This document shows positions 1-7,280 of a stretch of DNA of 20,612 nucleotides, one piece after another (the first letter of the stretch is position 1; every line of letters begins with the position of its first letter). Source of the stretch: an uncultured Chloroflexota bacterium (GTDB taxonomy: Bacteria > Chloroflexota > Dehalococcoidia > UBA2247 > RBG-13-53-26). The stretch spans positions 1 through 20,612 of the forward strand of contig CALMBS010000150.1 of NCBI GenBank assembly GCA_937860285.1, read 5' to 3'. A model generated the notes under the pieces. It was not told the DNA's origin and ran no database searches. It saw only the letters and a program-made list of their open reading frames with translations. The position numbers and the translations under genes are program-made.

Positions 1-182
1 GGATCAGCCTGGACCCGGTGGTCATCTCCAAGGTGATCACCTGGGGCTTCTGCCTGTTCGTGGGGATGTTCGTCTACTACAGCGTGTTCTGGGGGGCGAT
101 GGCCCCTGAGCCGGGCGCGGAGCTGGAGAGTGTTCAACAGGCCGCACCCCAGGCTGGTCGTGCGAAGGCAGGGGCCGCCTAG
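1..182 (+). CDS. C-terminal end of a membrane protein (partial)
   Basis: The frame is open from the left edge (first full codon at base 3) to TAG at 180-182 and gives 59 residues. It contains one hydrophobic stretch, roughly from VISKVITWGF to VFWGAM, rich in Trp, Phe, Tyr and Val, which looks like a single transmembrane helix. It is followed by a polar, Ala/Gln/Glu-rich tail that ends in KAGAA. This is the pattern of a final helix and cytoplasmic tail of a multi-pass transporter or permease, but the visible part carries no family signature and I do not name one. A strong hairpin follows the stop, so this gene probably ends a transcript and is not part of the cluster that begins at 317. Confidence 0.6.
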   Translation, partial: ISLDPVVISKVITWGFCLFVGMFVYYSVFWGAMAPEPGAELESVQQAAPQAGRAKAGAA

Positions 183-190
183 TCAGTGGT

Positions 191-228
191 CGGGCGGTCC
201 GGGCCTTTCGTCCGGACCGCCCGGTCTT
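191..228 (+). terminator. Hairpin terminator after the membrane protein gene
   Basis: A perfect 12-bp stem is formed by CGGGCGGTCCGG (191-202) and CCGGACCGCCCG (212-223) with a 9-base loop. It starts 8 bases after the stop codon and is followed only by a weak T-containing stretch (GTCTT). Its position and stability suggest an intrinsic terminator, although a true T-run is absent. Confidence 0.65.
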
Positions 229-247
229 CAGACGACGGGGTTGGCTG

Positions 248-277
248 TTCACAGCGTGACCGGCAGGCAAACAGAAT
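248..277 (+). promoter_or_regulatory. Possible sigma70-type promoter for the 317-6500 cluster
   Basis: TTCACA (248-253, five of six bases of the -35 consensus) is followed after 18 bases by CAGAAT (272-277, four of six of the -10 consensus). It lies between the preceding terminator and the first gene of the plus-strand cluster, which is where a promoter would be expected. The match is moderate and the call rests on position as much as on sequence. Confidence 0.35.
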
Positions 278-316
278 CATTCGGCCACAGCGATTGGCCG
301 GCAAGAGGAGGTCCAG

Positions 317-1507
317 TTGGGATCGGCACTTAGCGGGACGAAAGTAATCGATACCTGCGGCCTGGGGCCCGCCTCCCTGGTGGCCATGACCATGGCCGAT
401 ATGGGAGCGGACGTGATCAAGGTCGATGTGCCTCCGGGGAGCGGACGCAAGGGCGTTGGCGATGGGCTGGTCTACTTCCCGGAGCAGGAGGAGTCAACCT
501 GGGACCGGAACAAGAAGAGGATAGCCGTCAATATGCGCGCCGAGGCGGGCCAGGCCGTCTTCCACAGGCTGGCCCGCTCCGCGGACGTAGTGCTGGAGGC
601 CTTCCGGCCCGGAGTGATGGAGCGCATGAATGTAGGCTACGCCGCCCTGTCCAGGATGAACCCCAGGCTCATCTACTGTGCCGTCTCCGGTTACGGTCAG
701 ACCGGCCCCTACCGCATGTACCCGGGCCATGATGGGAACTACGCCGGGTTCGGCGGCGTTCTGGGCATCACCGGCGACCGAGCCGGCGGGCCTCCCGTGA
801 TGGCCCTCAACGTGGTGGCCGACATGGCCGTGGCCTACCTCAACGCGCTGGCCGGCATCCTGCTGGCCATATGCGCCAGGGAAAGGACAGGCAAGGGCCA
901 GATGGTGGACATCTCCATGATGGACGGCGTAGTGGGGTTGCTGGCAGGCATCCCCGGCGCGCTGGAGTACCCCTTCACCCGTGCGGCGCCGGTTCGGGGA
1001 GACACACTGACCAGCGGCACCAGCCCCTTCTACTCGGTCTACCAGACCAGGGACCAGAAGTGGCTCTCTGTCTGCCCCATCGAGCCCCGCTTCTGGGCCA
1101 ATATGTGCCGGGCCATGGGACGGGAGGACCTGGTCCCTCACGAGTTCGCCACCGGCCCCAAGAAGGACGAGGTCATGGACGAGCTCAGAGAGATATTCCT
1201 CACCAGGACCAGGGACGAGTGGTTCGAAATACTGATCAAGGCCGACACCTGCGTCGGCAAGGTCCTGGACATCAGCGAGGTCTTCGAGGACCCGCAGGCA
1301 AAGGCCCGCCAGATGGTGGTGGCCATGGAGCATCCGAAGCTCGGCCAGCTCAGGCAGGTGGGCATCAGCATCAAGCTCTCGGACACGCCCGGGTGGTTGC
1401 GGAGGCTGGCGGTGCCGCCGGGCCACGACACCGACGAAGTGATGTCCGGCCTGGGCTACTCGAGGGACGAGATTGAGAGACTGCGCGGCGAAGGGGCTAT
1501 ACACTAG
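317..1507 (+). CDS. CaiB/BaiF-family (class III) CoA-transferase or alpha-methylacyl-CoA racemase-like protein
   Basis: This 396-residue protein has the usual length of class III CoA-transferases. The N-terminus has the family pattern of a Rossmann-like start (KVIDTCGLGPAS, then ADMGADVIKVD at 27-37). KKRIAVNM (66-73) and the motif PGHDGNYAGFGG (136-147) follow. D169 in NVVADMA aligns with the catalytic Asp of formyl-CoA transferase (D169) and of the racemase (D156), and H138 matches the racemase catalytic His. GKGQMVDISMMDG (192-204) is the conserved block after it. The GHD-N-Y element favours the racemase-like branch, which moves CoA or inverts the alpha carbon of 2-methylacyl-CoA. The start is TTG at 317, chosen because GAGGAGG (305-311) sits 5 bases upstream. 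It is the first gene of the plus-strand cluster, 30 bases ahead of an acyl-CoA dehydrogenase, which fits a role in acyl-CoA entry or stereochemistry. Transferase versus racemase is not resolved. Confidence 0.88.
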   Translation: MGSALSGTKVIDTCGLGPASLVAMTMADMGADVIKVDVPPGSGRKGVGDGLVYFPEQEESTWDRNKKRIAVNMRAEAGQAVFHRLARSADVVLEAFRPGVMERMNVGYAALSRMNPRLIYCAVSGYGQTGPYRMYPGHDGNYAGFGGVLGITGDRAGGPPVMALNVVADMAVAYLNALAGILLAICARERTGKGQMVDISMMDGVVGLLAGIPGALEYPFTRAAPVRGDTLTSGTSPFYSVYQTRDQKWLSVCPIEPRFWANMCRAMGREDLVPHEFATGPKKDEVMDELREIFLTRTRDEWFEILIKADTCVGKVLDISEVFEDPQAKARQMVVAMEHPKLGQLRQVGISIKLSDTPGWLRRLAVPPGHDTDEVMSGLGYSRDEIERLRGEGAIH

Positions 1508-1537
1508 TCCGCCGCGCCGGAGATAAGGAGGGAATCA

Positions 1538-2692
1538 ATGGCTGACTTTGGCTTTACCGAGGCCCACGAGATCCTTCGTAACGAGATACGAAGCTTCGCC
1601 CGGAAGGAGTTGGCCCCTGAGGCGAAGAAACGGGCCAAGCTGAACCACATCCCCAGGGACGTAGCCAAGAAGGTGGCCGCTCTGGGGCTGACGGGCATGA
1701 ATCTCCCTGCCGAGTACGGAGGGCAGCAGGCGGACTGGGTGTCGCTGGGGGTGGCCACTGAGGAGCTGGCAAAAGTAGACATGGCCGCCTCCATACTGCC
1801 CATGTGCTCGATAGTACCGTGCCTCATGCTGATGGACGGGCCGCTGGCATTGCAGAAGGAGCTGATACCCAAGATCATCAAATATGACAAGATTGTCTGT
1901 TTCGGACTCACCGAACCCGGGTGCGGATCCGACGCCCTGGCCATACAAACGAAAGCGGTGAGGGATGGAGACTACTACATCATCAACGGCGAGAAGACCT
2001 CAATTACCAGGGCCACCCAGGCAGAGGCCATACTGGTCATCGCCAAGACGGACCCCAAGGCCGGGGCCAAAGGGATCACCTGCTTCTACGTGCCCTACGA
2101 CCTCCCCGGCGTAAGCACCTCCCGCTTCGAAGACACGGGGTGGAAGCCCTTCGAGCGGGGTTCGGTGACATTTGACAACGTTCGCGTGCCGGTCGAGTAC
2201 CGCGTCGGCGATGAAGGTCGCGCCTTCTACAACACCATGAACAAGTTCGACTGGACCAGGTCCATGCTGGGACTGCAGGCCCTGGGGGCGGCCCAGGCGT
2301 CTCTGGACGAGGCCATCGCCTACGCCAGGGAACGCGTGGCCTTCGGTCAGCCCATTGCCAAGTTCGAGGGCGTATCGTTCAAGCTCTCTCACGACGCGAC
2401 CCTGATCACCGCGGCCAGATTGCTGGCCTACAAGGCGCTCTGGCTCAGGGACCATGGACTGCCTCATACGAAGGAAGCAGCCATGACCAAGTACTGGTGT
2501 CCGGAGGTGGCCCTGCGCGTCATCCACGACTGTCTTCTCACCCACGGCCACAACGGCTTCAGCGAGGAGCTACCTTTTGAGCAGCGGCTGAGAGATGTCA
2601 TCGGCCACGAGATGGGCGATGGCTCGGCGGAGGTCCAGAAGACCATCATTACCAGGGAGTTGTTCGGCAAGGAGTACGTGGCGTACTCATGA
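1538..2692 (+). CDS. Acyl-CoA dehydrogenase with Asp at the catalytic Glu position
   Basis: The 384-residue protein has the full acyl-CoA dehydrogenase layout: an N-terminal helical domain (about 1-115), a beta domain with the FAD-binding FGLTEPGCGSDA (122-133) and INGEKTSITRAT (149-160), and a C-terminal helical domain with ARERVAFGQPIAKFEGV (263-279). Family members dehydrogenate acyl-CoA at C2-C3 and pass electrons to ETF. The usual end motif YEGTSEIQ reads MGDGSAEVQ (359-367), so Asp361 occupies the position of the catalytic Glu of medium-chain enzymes. The alternative Glu site in helix G, used by isovaleryl-CoA dehydrogenase, is Thr240. Asp361 is thus the only obvious base. GDG-type ends do occur in other branches of the family. 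The ATG follows AAGGAGG with good spacing. The substrate is unknown; the adjacent racemase-like gene suggests a branched or cyclic acyl-CoA. Confidence 0.93.
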   Translation: MADFGFTEAHEILRNEIRSFARKELAPEAKKRAKLNHIPRDVAKKVAALGLTGMNLPAEYGGQQADWVSLGVATEELAKVDMAASILPMCSIVPCLMLMDGPLALQKELIPKIIKYDKIVCFGLTEPGCGSDALAIQTKAVRDGDYYIINGEKTSITRATQAEAILVIAKTDPKAGAKGITCFYVPYDLPGVSTSRFEDTGWKPFERGSVTFDNVRVPVEYRVGDEGRAFYNTMNKFDWTRSMLGLQALGAAQASLDEAIAYARERVAFGQPIAKFEGVSFKLSHDATLITAARLLAYKALWLRDHGLPHTKEAAMTKYWCPEVALRVIHDCLLTHGHNGFSEELPFEQRLRDVIGHEMGDGSAEVQKTIITRELFGKEYVAYS

Positions 2693-2701
2693 GCTGCTGC
2701 C

Positions 2702-2786
2702 GTGCCGGCAGAGGTGGGTGCCCCGGTGGCAGACCCCCCCTGTCCCCGACCACACCGGAGATTCCGTTCCCACCTCTGCCCGGCAC
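2702..2786. repeat. Long imperfect inverted repeat between the acyl-CoA dehydrogenase gene and the next gene
   Basis: GTGCCGGCAGAGGTGGG (2702-2718) pairs with CCCACCTCTGCCCGGCAC (2769-2786), giving 17 base pairs interrupted by a single bulged base. Inside the loop, CCGGTG (2723-2728) pairs with CACCGG (2753-2758), so the arms are nested. The structure begins 9 bases after the acyl-CoA dehydrogenase stop and ends 17 bases before the Shine-Dalgarno site of the next gene. It could be a terminator/attenuator, an mRNA stabilising or processing stem, or a protein-binding palindrome. There is no T-run after it. Confidence 0.6.
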
Positions 2787-2815
2787 GCTCCCGCACTGGT
2801 TCAAGGAGGATACAC

Positions 2816-3157
2816 ATGGAAGCGTCAACTCTCCATCAGGGGGCGGCGGCCACCGGCGAGCAGGGTAGTGTCGGAGGATTGCCGGCACCTGAGGCCGGGC
2901 CGGACTGCCGGCACTACTGGGAAATCGAGATTGCCGTGTCTCAGCTGAGCAGGGGCGTTTGCAGGCTATGCGGATCCCATCGGGAGTTCTCCAACTACTT
3001 CGCGGATTGCCTGGCCGGAACCGGGAAGAGGGAGGGCTACTACGACTGGCTGTCCCGTGACGAATGCCAGGAGGTGCTGACACCATGCCACAGCCCGGCA
3101 TCGCCGATGGACCAGCGGGAGGTACGCCTGGGGACCTGGAGCGCCGGAGGTGCGTAG
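2816..3157 (+). CDS. Small Cys/His-rich (zinc-ribbon-like) protein of unknown function
   Basis: This is a 113-residue soluble protein. Residues 31-61 carry CRHYW, then SRGVCRLCG, then EFSNYF, with C31, H33, C49 and C52 placed as a possible metal site. From memory, the pattern C-x-H-h-W ... S-x-G-x-C-x-x-C-G ... E-F-x-N recurs in short hypothetical proteins of Chloroflexota, where it is a lineage marker of unknown role. The 30 residues before it and the 50 after it show no recognisable domain. I chose ATG at 2816 because AAGGAGGA (2803-2810) sits just upstream; the frame is also open to a GTG at 2702, but that region is an inverted repeat and lacks a ribosome site. The stop codon abuts the ATG of the SDR gene with no gap, so the two are probably translationally coupled. 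It may be a small accessory or regulatory factor; its function is unknown. Confidence 0.72.
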   Translation: MEASTLHQGAAATGEQGSVGGLPAPEAGPDCRHYWEIEIAVSQLSRGVCRLCGSHREFSNYFADCLAGTGKREGYYDWLSRDECQEVLTPCHSPASPMDQREVRLGTWSAGGA

Positions 3158-3922
3158 ATGAGAAGCCTCGAGAACAAGGTGGCGCTGGTCACCGGGGCCG
3201 GCTCCGGGATAGGCCAGTTCACCGCCCTGGCCTTCGGCCGGGAAGGGGCCAGGGTGGTGGTGTCGGATGTGGACGTCCATGGCGGCGAAGAGACGGCCCA
3301 GCGCATCCGTCAAGGCGGCGGGCAGGCCGTCTTCGTCAGGGCTGACGTGGCCCGGGAGGCCGAGGTCAAGCGAATGGTGGAGCTGGCGGTGGCCCAGTTT
3401 GGCCGTCTCGACTGCGCCTTCAACAACGCCGGCGTCGAGGGGAAGCCGGGGTCGGTCACCCTCACTGAAGAAGATGACTGGGACCGGGTCATCGCCATCA
3501 ACCTCAAAGGCGTCTGGCTGTGCATGAAGCACGAGATACTGCAAATGCTGAAGGAGGGCCGTGGTTCCATAGTTAACACGGCCTCGGTGGCGGGCCTCGT
3601 CGGCGGCGCCGTCCTGAAGAACCCGGGGTATGCCGCCAGCAAACACGGGGTCGTGGGCCTCACGCAGCAGGCGGCCGTGGTCTATGCCAGGTCGGGGGTG
3701 AGGGTCAACGCGGTATGCCCCAGCGCCATTCGGACGGCCATAGTCGACCGGCTGATCCGGGAGAATCCGGCTATTGAGGCGGGCCTGGCGGACTGGCAGC
3801 CTATCGGGCGAATGGGCCGGCCGGAGGAAGTGGCCGAGGCCGTGGTCTGGCTGTGCTCGGACGCGGCATCGTTTGTGACCGGGCAGGCGCTGGCGGTGGA
3901 CGGCGGCTACATGGCCCGTTGA
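3158..3922 (+). CDS. Short-chain dehydrogenase/reductase (classical SDR, probably NAD-dependent)
   Basis: The 254-residue protein matches classical SDR length and motifs. It has the cofactor loop TGAGSGIG (12-19), Asp37 at the end of the second beta strand (which favours NAD over NADP), the NNAG structural motif (89-92), catalytic Asn115, Ser143, Tyr158 and Lys162 (YAASK), and the closing GRMGRPEEVAEAV and VTGQALAVDGGY typical of the family. All catalytic residues are present. It should oxidise a hydroxyl or reduce a carbonyl group, plausibly a 3-hydroxyacyl-CoA or an alcohol given the acyl-CoA dehydrogenase two genes upstream. The ATG at 3158 directly follows the stop of the small Cys/His-rich gene and has GGAGG at 3146-3150. 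The exact substrate cannot be deduced. Confidence 0.93.
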   Translation: MRSLENKVALVTGAGSGIGQFTALAFGREGARVVVSDVDVHGGEETAQRIRQGGGQAVFVRADVAREAEVKRMVELAVAQFGRLDCAFNNAGVEGKPGSVTLTEEDDWDRVIAINLKGVWLCMKHEILQMLKEGRGSIVNTASVAGLVGGAVLKNPGYAASKHGVVGLTQQAAVVYARSGVRVNAVCPSAIRTAIVDRLIRENPAIEAGLADWQPIGRMGRPEEVAEAVVWLCSDAASFVTGQALAVDGGYMAR

Positions 3923-4032
3923 TCGACCGGCTCAAACACGATGGTGGGATTCGGTGCCGCTCATGACGGGGTTGACGCCGGGGTTGGCTGCGTCCATGTT
4001 CAGAACTCAGCCTGGAAAGGAGGCGGAGACTA

Positions 4033-6024
4033 GTGACCGGCTATAAGCACTTGTTCCAGCCTATTCAGCTGCGAGGCATGGTCGTTCCCAACAGGATAGC
4101 CTTCCCCGGCATGACCATTGGGTTCGGGGTGGACGAGTATGGGTGTTTGACGCAGCAGTACACCTCCTACCTGGCTGAGAGGGCCAGGAGCGGCGCAGGG
4201 ATGATTATCCTGTCGAGCACGCTGGTGCACCCCCCCGCCCTGGGCCTGCTCGGTCCCGATCGCCTTGCGCTGTGGCAGGATTCCACGATGTCGGGGCTGG
4301 CCGGGCTGGTGGAGACAATTCACGGCTACGGGGTCCGACTGGGCATCCAGCTATGCCAGCTCCCGGGAAGGCTGGCCAAGACCGAGGAGGAACTGGCCAA
4401 TGCCGCCAGACCCGCCAGGCAGCTGCCGACTAACGACGGCATGACCAAAGAGGACATACTGGTCGCAGTGGAAGCCTACGGCGCCGCTGCGGAGCGCTGC
4501 GTACGGGCAGGCTTCGACTTCGTGGAGATCAACGCCGGCTACGAGTACATGCTGTCGAACTTCCTCAGCCCGTCCCGCAACACCAGAACGGATGAATACG
4601 GCGGGTCCTTCGAGAATCGCATAAGGGTGCTCGTCGAGCTGGTGCGCCGGATCAGGACCGGCATACCCGGCGGGATGCCCATAGGGGTAAAGGTGAATGG
4701 AGACGACTTCCTTCCGGACAGGAGCTGGACTCTGCCTGAGGCCTGCCGGCTCGCCCCGCTTCTGGAGAAGGAGGGGGTAGACTACCTTCACGTATCAGGG
4801 GGGCTGCGCGGCGCGCAACGGTGGGTAATTCCGCCCATGTACGAGGAACAGGGGGCTTACGCGTACCTCGCCAGCGAGGTGAAGAAGCATACCGCTCTGC
4901 CGGTGATGGCCGTGGTTCGGATCAAGAGGCCGGAGATGGCTGATCGACTGATCAGAGAGAACAAGGCGGATCTCGTGGCCATGGGCCGGGCTCAGATTGC
5001 CGACCCGGAGATGGTGCAGAAGGCCAGGTCAGGGAACGCGGCTGACATAAGACCATGTCTGGGTGACTGCCTGGGCTGCATAAACCCGTTCTACAAGGAG
5101 ATGAAGGCCTCAGCCAGCTGCACGGTGAATCCTGAAATGGGGAGGGAGCATGTGGCGCATCGCACTCCCAACGCCGCCCCTGGGAACGCCTCCAGACGGG
5201 TGCTGGTGGCCGGAGCCGGGTGCGCAGGCCTGGAGGCTGCCAGGACGGCAGCCGAGCATGGGTACCAGGTCTGGCTGTGCGATAGACGGGGCTTCATAGG
5301 AGGCCAGCTCAGGTTGGCCGCCATGATGCCGAAGCGGCAGGAGATTGGTGACATCGTGTCCTGGTACGAAAGACAGCTCAACAAGATGAAGGTGAAGATG
5401 CTCCTGAACACGTTGGTAGATGCCGGCCTGCTGGAAGAGCTGGGGCCCGACTTCGTAGTGGTGGCTACCGGCAGCATTCCCGAGGTCCCCCTCGGCTTCA
5501 TAGAAGGACTGAACAACATCCAGAACGTCGACCTGATGACCGTGGATGAGTACCTGGAGGACCAGAGGCCCGTGGGAGACAATGTCCTCATCCTCGGCGG
5601 TGACCAGGTCAGCCTCCAGTTGGCGGACTTCGTGTCAGAGCGGGCAGCAGCAGTGTGCCTGGCCGGCAACGAGGACCTGTTGGCGTCAAAGATGGCGGTG
5701 ATGGACAGGGACTACCTGGAGAGAAGGCTTCGGGGCAAGGAGAATGTCCGGATCTTCAACAAAGTGCACAAAGTCGAGGTGCTGCCGGCCGACGAGATCC
5801 GTATCGTTCGGGAAGCTGGAGGAGAACAGCTGAGGAACATAGACAGCATCATCTTCGCCGGACGGCGCTGTCCGAATTCTCACCTACTCGAGATGGCATC
5901 CGGGATGGGCATCCCCGCGCAAAGCATCGGCGATGCGAAGGGGTGCCAGGGGGAAGACCAGGGGACCATACTCGCCGCAATTGCGTCAGGACGCGAGGTT
6001 GTCAGCCAGCTTGCCTTGAGCTAG
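4033..6024 (+). CDS. FMN/[4Fe-4S]/FAD oxidoreductase of the 2,4-dienoyl-CoA reductase / BaiCD type (OYE family)
   Basis: At 663 residues this has the length of FadH and trimethylamine dehydrogenase. Residues 1-335 form an OYE barrel: FPGMTIGFGVDEYG (24-37), NFLSPSRNTRTDEYGGSFENR (176-196), VMAVVRIK (291-298) and LVAMGRAQIADPE (314-326). Cysteines 342, 346, 349 and 363 (PCLGDCLGC ... CTVNP) would bind the [4Fe-4S] cluster. The FAD domain begins with VLVAGAGCAGLEAA (390-403), and an SIGDA element lies near 631-635. Such enzymes reduce a C=C bond of enoyl or dienoyl substrates with NAD(P)H, passing electrons FAD to Fe-S to FMN. Odd points are the first Cys interval of three residues rather than two, INAGYEYML (166-174) where OYEs usually have an active-site His, and a degenerate second nucleotide site GGDQVS (522-527). 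The start is GTG, with AAGGAGG at 4017-4023. It probably reduces an unsaturated intermediate of the cluster's pathway. Confidence 0.9.
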   Translation: MTGYKHLFQPIQLRGMVVPNRIAFPGMTIGFGVDEYGCLTQQYTSYLAERARSGAGMIILSSTLVHPPALGLLGPDRLALWQDSTMSGLAGLVETIHGYGVRLGIQLCQLPGRLAKTEEELANAARPARQLPTNDGMTKEDILVAVEAYGAAAERCVRAGFDFVEINAGYEYMLSNFLSPSRNTRTDEYGGSFENRIRVLVELVRRIRTGIPGGMPIGVKVNGDDFLPDRSWTLPEACRLAPLLEKEGVDYLHVSGGLRGAQRWVIPPMYEEQGAYAYLASEVKKHTALPVMAVVRIKRPEMADRLIRENKADLVAMGRAQIADPEMVQKARSGNAADIRPCLGDCLGCINPFYKEMKASASCTVNPEMGREHVAHRTPNAAPGNASRRVLVAGAGCAGLEAARTAAEHGYQVWLCDRRGFIGGQLRLAAMMPKRQEIGDIVSWYERQLNKMKVKMLLNTLVDAGLLEELGPDFVVVATGSIPEVPLGFIEGLNNIQNVDLMTVDEYLEDQRPVGDNVLILGGDQVSLQLADFVSERAAAVCLAGNEDLLASKMAVMDRDYLERRLRGKENVRIFNKVHKVEVLPADEIRIVREAGGEQLRNIDSIIFAGRRCPNSHLLEMASGMGIPAQSIGDAKGCQGEDQGTILAAIASGREVVSQLALS

Positions 6025-6077
6025 CCGCACGCATCCAGGCTCCGCCGGCAAGAGAGCGGTGACAGGGAAGGAGCATC

Positions 6078-6500
6078 ATGTACATCAGAGAAAGCATCGG
6101 GCTGAATGAAGCGAAGGCAGCACTTGATGCCATATTGACCGAGGCCTCCAGGGATGGCGGAAAACCCGCGGTCATTGCGGTGGTGGATGACAAGGGGGAG
6201 CTCATATGCCTGGCCAGGATGGACGGGGCCAATCCGTTCCATCAGACGATGGCCGTTAGAAAGGCAACCACCGCGGCGCTGATGGGGTTGGACACTTCAG
6301 TCTTCGGGCAGATGATGCCCAAGATGAACATGACGATGCTGGATTTCGGCAGCACCGACATCTGCCTTGTGCCCGGAGGATTGACTGTCCGAAAGCCGGG
6401 AGGTCGCGCCGTGTTAGGTGGCATCGGAGTGAGCGGCCGTCAACCGGGGCAGGATGAGGAGCTGGCCCGCAGCGGCCTGGCAGTGATTGGGGTCAGGTGA
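6078..6500 (+). CDS. GlcG/HbpS-like (DUF336) family protein
   Basis: The 140-residue protein matches the small alpha/beta GlcG/HbpS family throughout. Residues 8-21 (GLNEAKAALDAILT) form the first helix, VVDDKGELICLARMDGA (35-51) the central strands, MAVRKATTAAL (58-68) the conserved Arg-Lys helix, and PGGLTVR (99-105) with GGIGVSGRQPGQDEELA (114-130) the family's end signature. Some members bind haem or related ligands and sense redox stress, and others sit in catabolic operons with no proven activity. There is no signal peptide, so it is probably cytoplasmic. The ATG has AAGGAG a few bases upstream. It is the last gene of the plus-strand cluster, 53 bases after the flavoprotein, which suggests it is co-expressed. 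Its role is uncertain. Confidence 0.85.
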   Translation: MYIRESIGLNEAKAALDAILTEASRDGGKPAVIAVVDDKGELICLARMDGANPFHQTMAVRKATTAALMGLDTSVFGQMMPKMNMTMLDFGSTDICLVPGGLTVRKPGGRAVLGGIGVSGRQPGQDEELARSGLAVIGVR

Positions 6501-6530
6501 CAGCGCCGGCAGCGCTGCATGCCTGAGACA

Positions 6531-6561
6531 CCGGCCAAAGGCCTCACAGTGAGGTTGCCGG
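6531..6561. terminator. Possible bidirectional terminator between convergent clusters
   Basis: Nested inverted repeats lie between the convergent stops at 6500 and 6602. CCGGC (6531-6535) pairs with GCCGG (6557-6561), and inside them CCTCAC (6542-6547) pairs with GTGAGG (6549-6554). A further small palindrome, AGAGAG-CA-CTCTCT, follows. None has a T-run. The location between converging transcripts is the main support. Confidence 0.35.
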
Positions 6562-6601
6562 AGAGAGCACTCTCTGACTGGATCGTGCACCAGGCTGGCT
6601 G

Positions 6602-7258
6602 TTATAGGGCGGCCCGGCCCACCTGCCTGATCTTCTCGAACTGCCTGTTGACCCCGGCAAAGACCGAGTGGCGCTGCTCCCTGATGTTGCGCCCGGCCTG
6701 CCTGTCCCTGGCCCAATCATCCAGGGAGGCCAAACTCTGGTAGTGGACTACGCCGTCAGCGGAGACCACCGGTATCCTCTCGATGGGAATGCCCAGTCTC
6801 TGCAGCCCCCTCTCGAGGGCTGCGTCCCGGGACGGATCGCGGACCTGCCACCCGTCCACCCAGGCCTCGCATTGAACGTGGTCGGCCGACTCTGATGGGT
6901 GTTCCGGCCGGACTGCGCCTCCGCCGCCCTGCGCGGTGAGGTACCCCACCAGGAGCGGTTCCGGCCGGGCCTTGAATATCCTGTACCTCGCCGGGATGGA
7001 CAGGGCACGCAGCATGGCTACCATGAGGTTGGTCTTGCCGCAGCACATCCCCCAGCCCTTCGCCAGGGTTTCCGAGGCCTTGATGTCCCAGTCCTCCAGG
7101 CCGTAGGGGAACTCCTTGACATAACGGTAGACACGTTCCAGGCGCTCCTCGTCGCCGGCCGACCCCTCGGCCATCAGCCCGGCCGTCTCACGGATCGCGG
7201 TGCAGCGATCGAAGTCGCACAGGTCCGTGGCCTTCAGGAACTGGTGAAGCATGTCCAT
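6602..7258 (-). CDS. Transglutaminase-like (cysteine protease-fold) family protein
   Basis: The 218-residue protein carries the transglutaminase-like core. Residues 36-52 (DEERLERVYRYVKEFPY) match the helix that precedes the active site. GWGMCCGKTNLMVAMLRALSIPARY (68-92) contains the catalytic Cys; C72 has the usual spacing to the PAR motif, with C73 next to it. DHVQCEAWVDGWQVRDPSRD (126-145) supplies His127 and Asp141. The triad is therefore complete. Bacterial members act as peptidases, amidases or cross-linkers, and many are uncharacterised. There is no signal peptide or membrane segment, so the protein should be cytosolic. It is the most distal minus-strand gene, separated from the flavoprotein gene by 86 bases with a hairpin, so it may be expressed less or separately. 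No clear ribosome site precedes the ATG at 7258. Its link to the ketone pathway is unknown. Confidence 0.82.
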   Translation of the reverse strand: MDMLHQFLKATDLCDFDRCTAIRETAGLMAEGSAGDEERLERVYRYVKEFPYGLEDWDIKASETLAKGWGMCCGKTNLMVAMLRALSIPARYRIFKARPEPLLVGYLTAQGGGGAVRPEHPSESADHVQCEAWVDGWQVRDPSRDAALERGLQRLGIPIERIPVVSADGVVHYQSLASLDDWARDRQAGRNIREQRHSVFAGVNRQFEKIRQVGRAAL

Positions 7259-7280
7259 GGATCCATCATACCGCGGAAGG

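Noticed and set aside
2702..2815. GTG at 2702 as start of the Cys/His-rich protein, which would add 38 residues.
   Set aside because: The added part is Pro-rich, lies in the inverted repeat and lacks a ribosome site, whereas ATG at 2816 has AAGGAGGA at the right distance.
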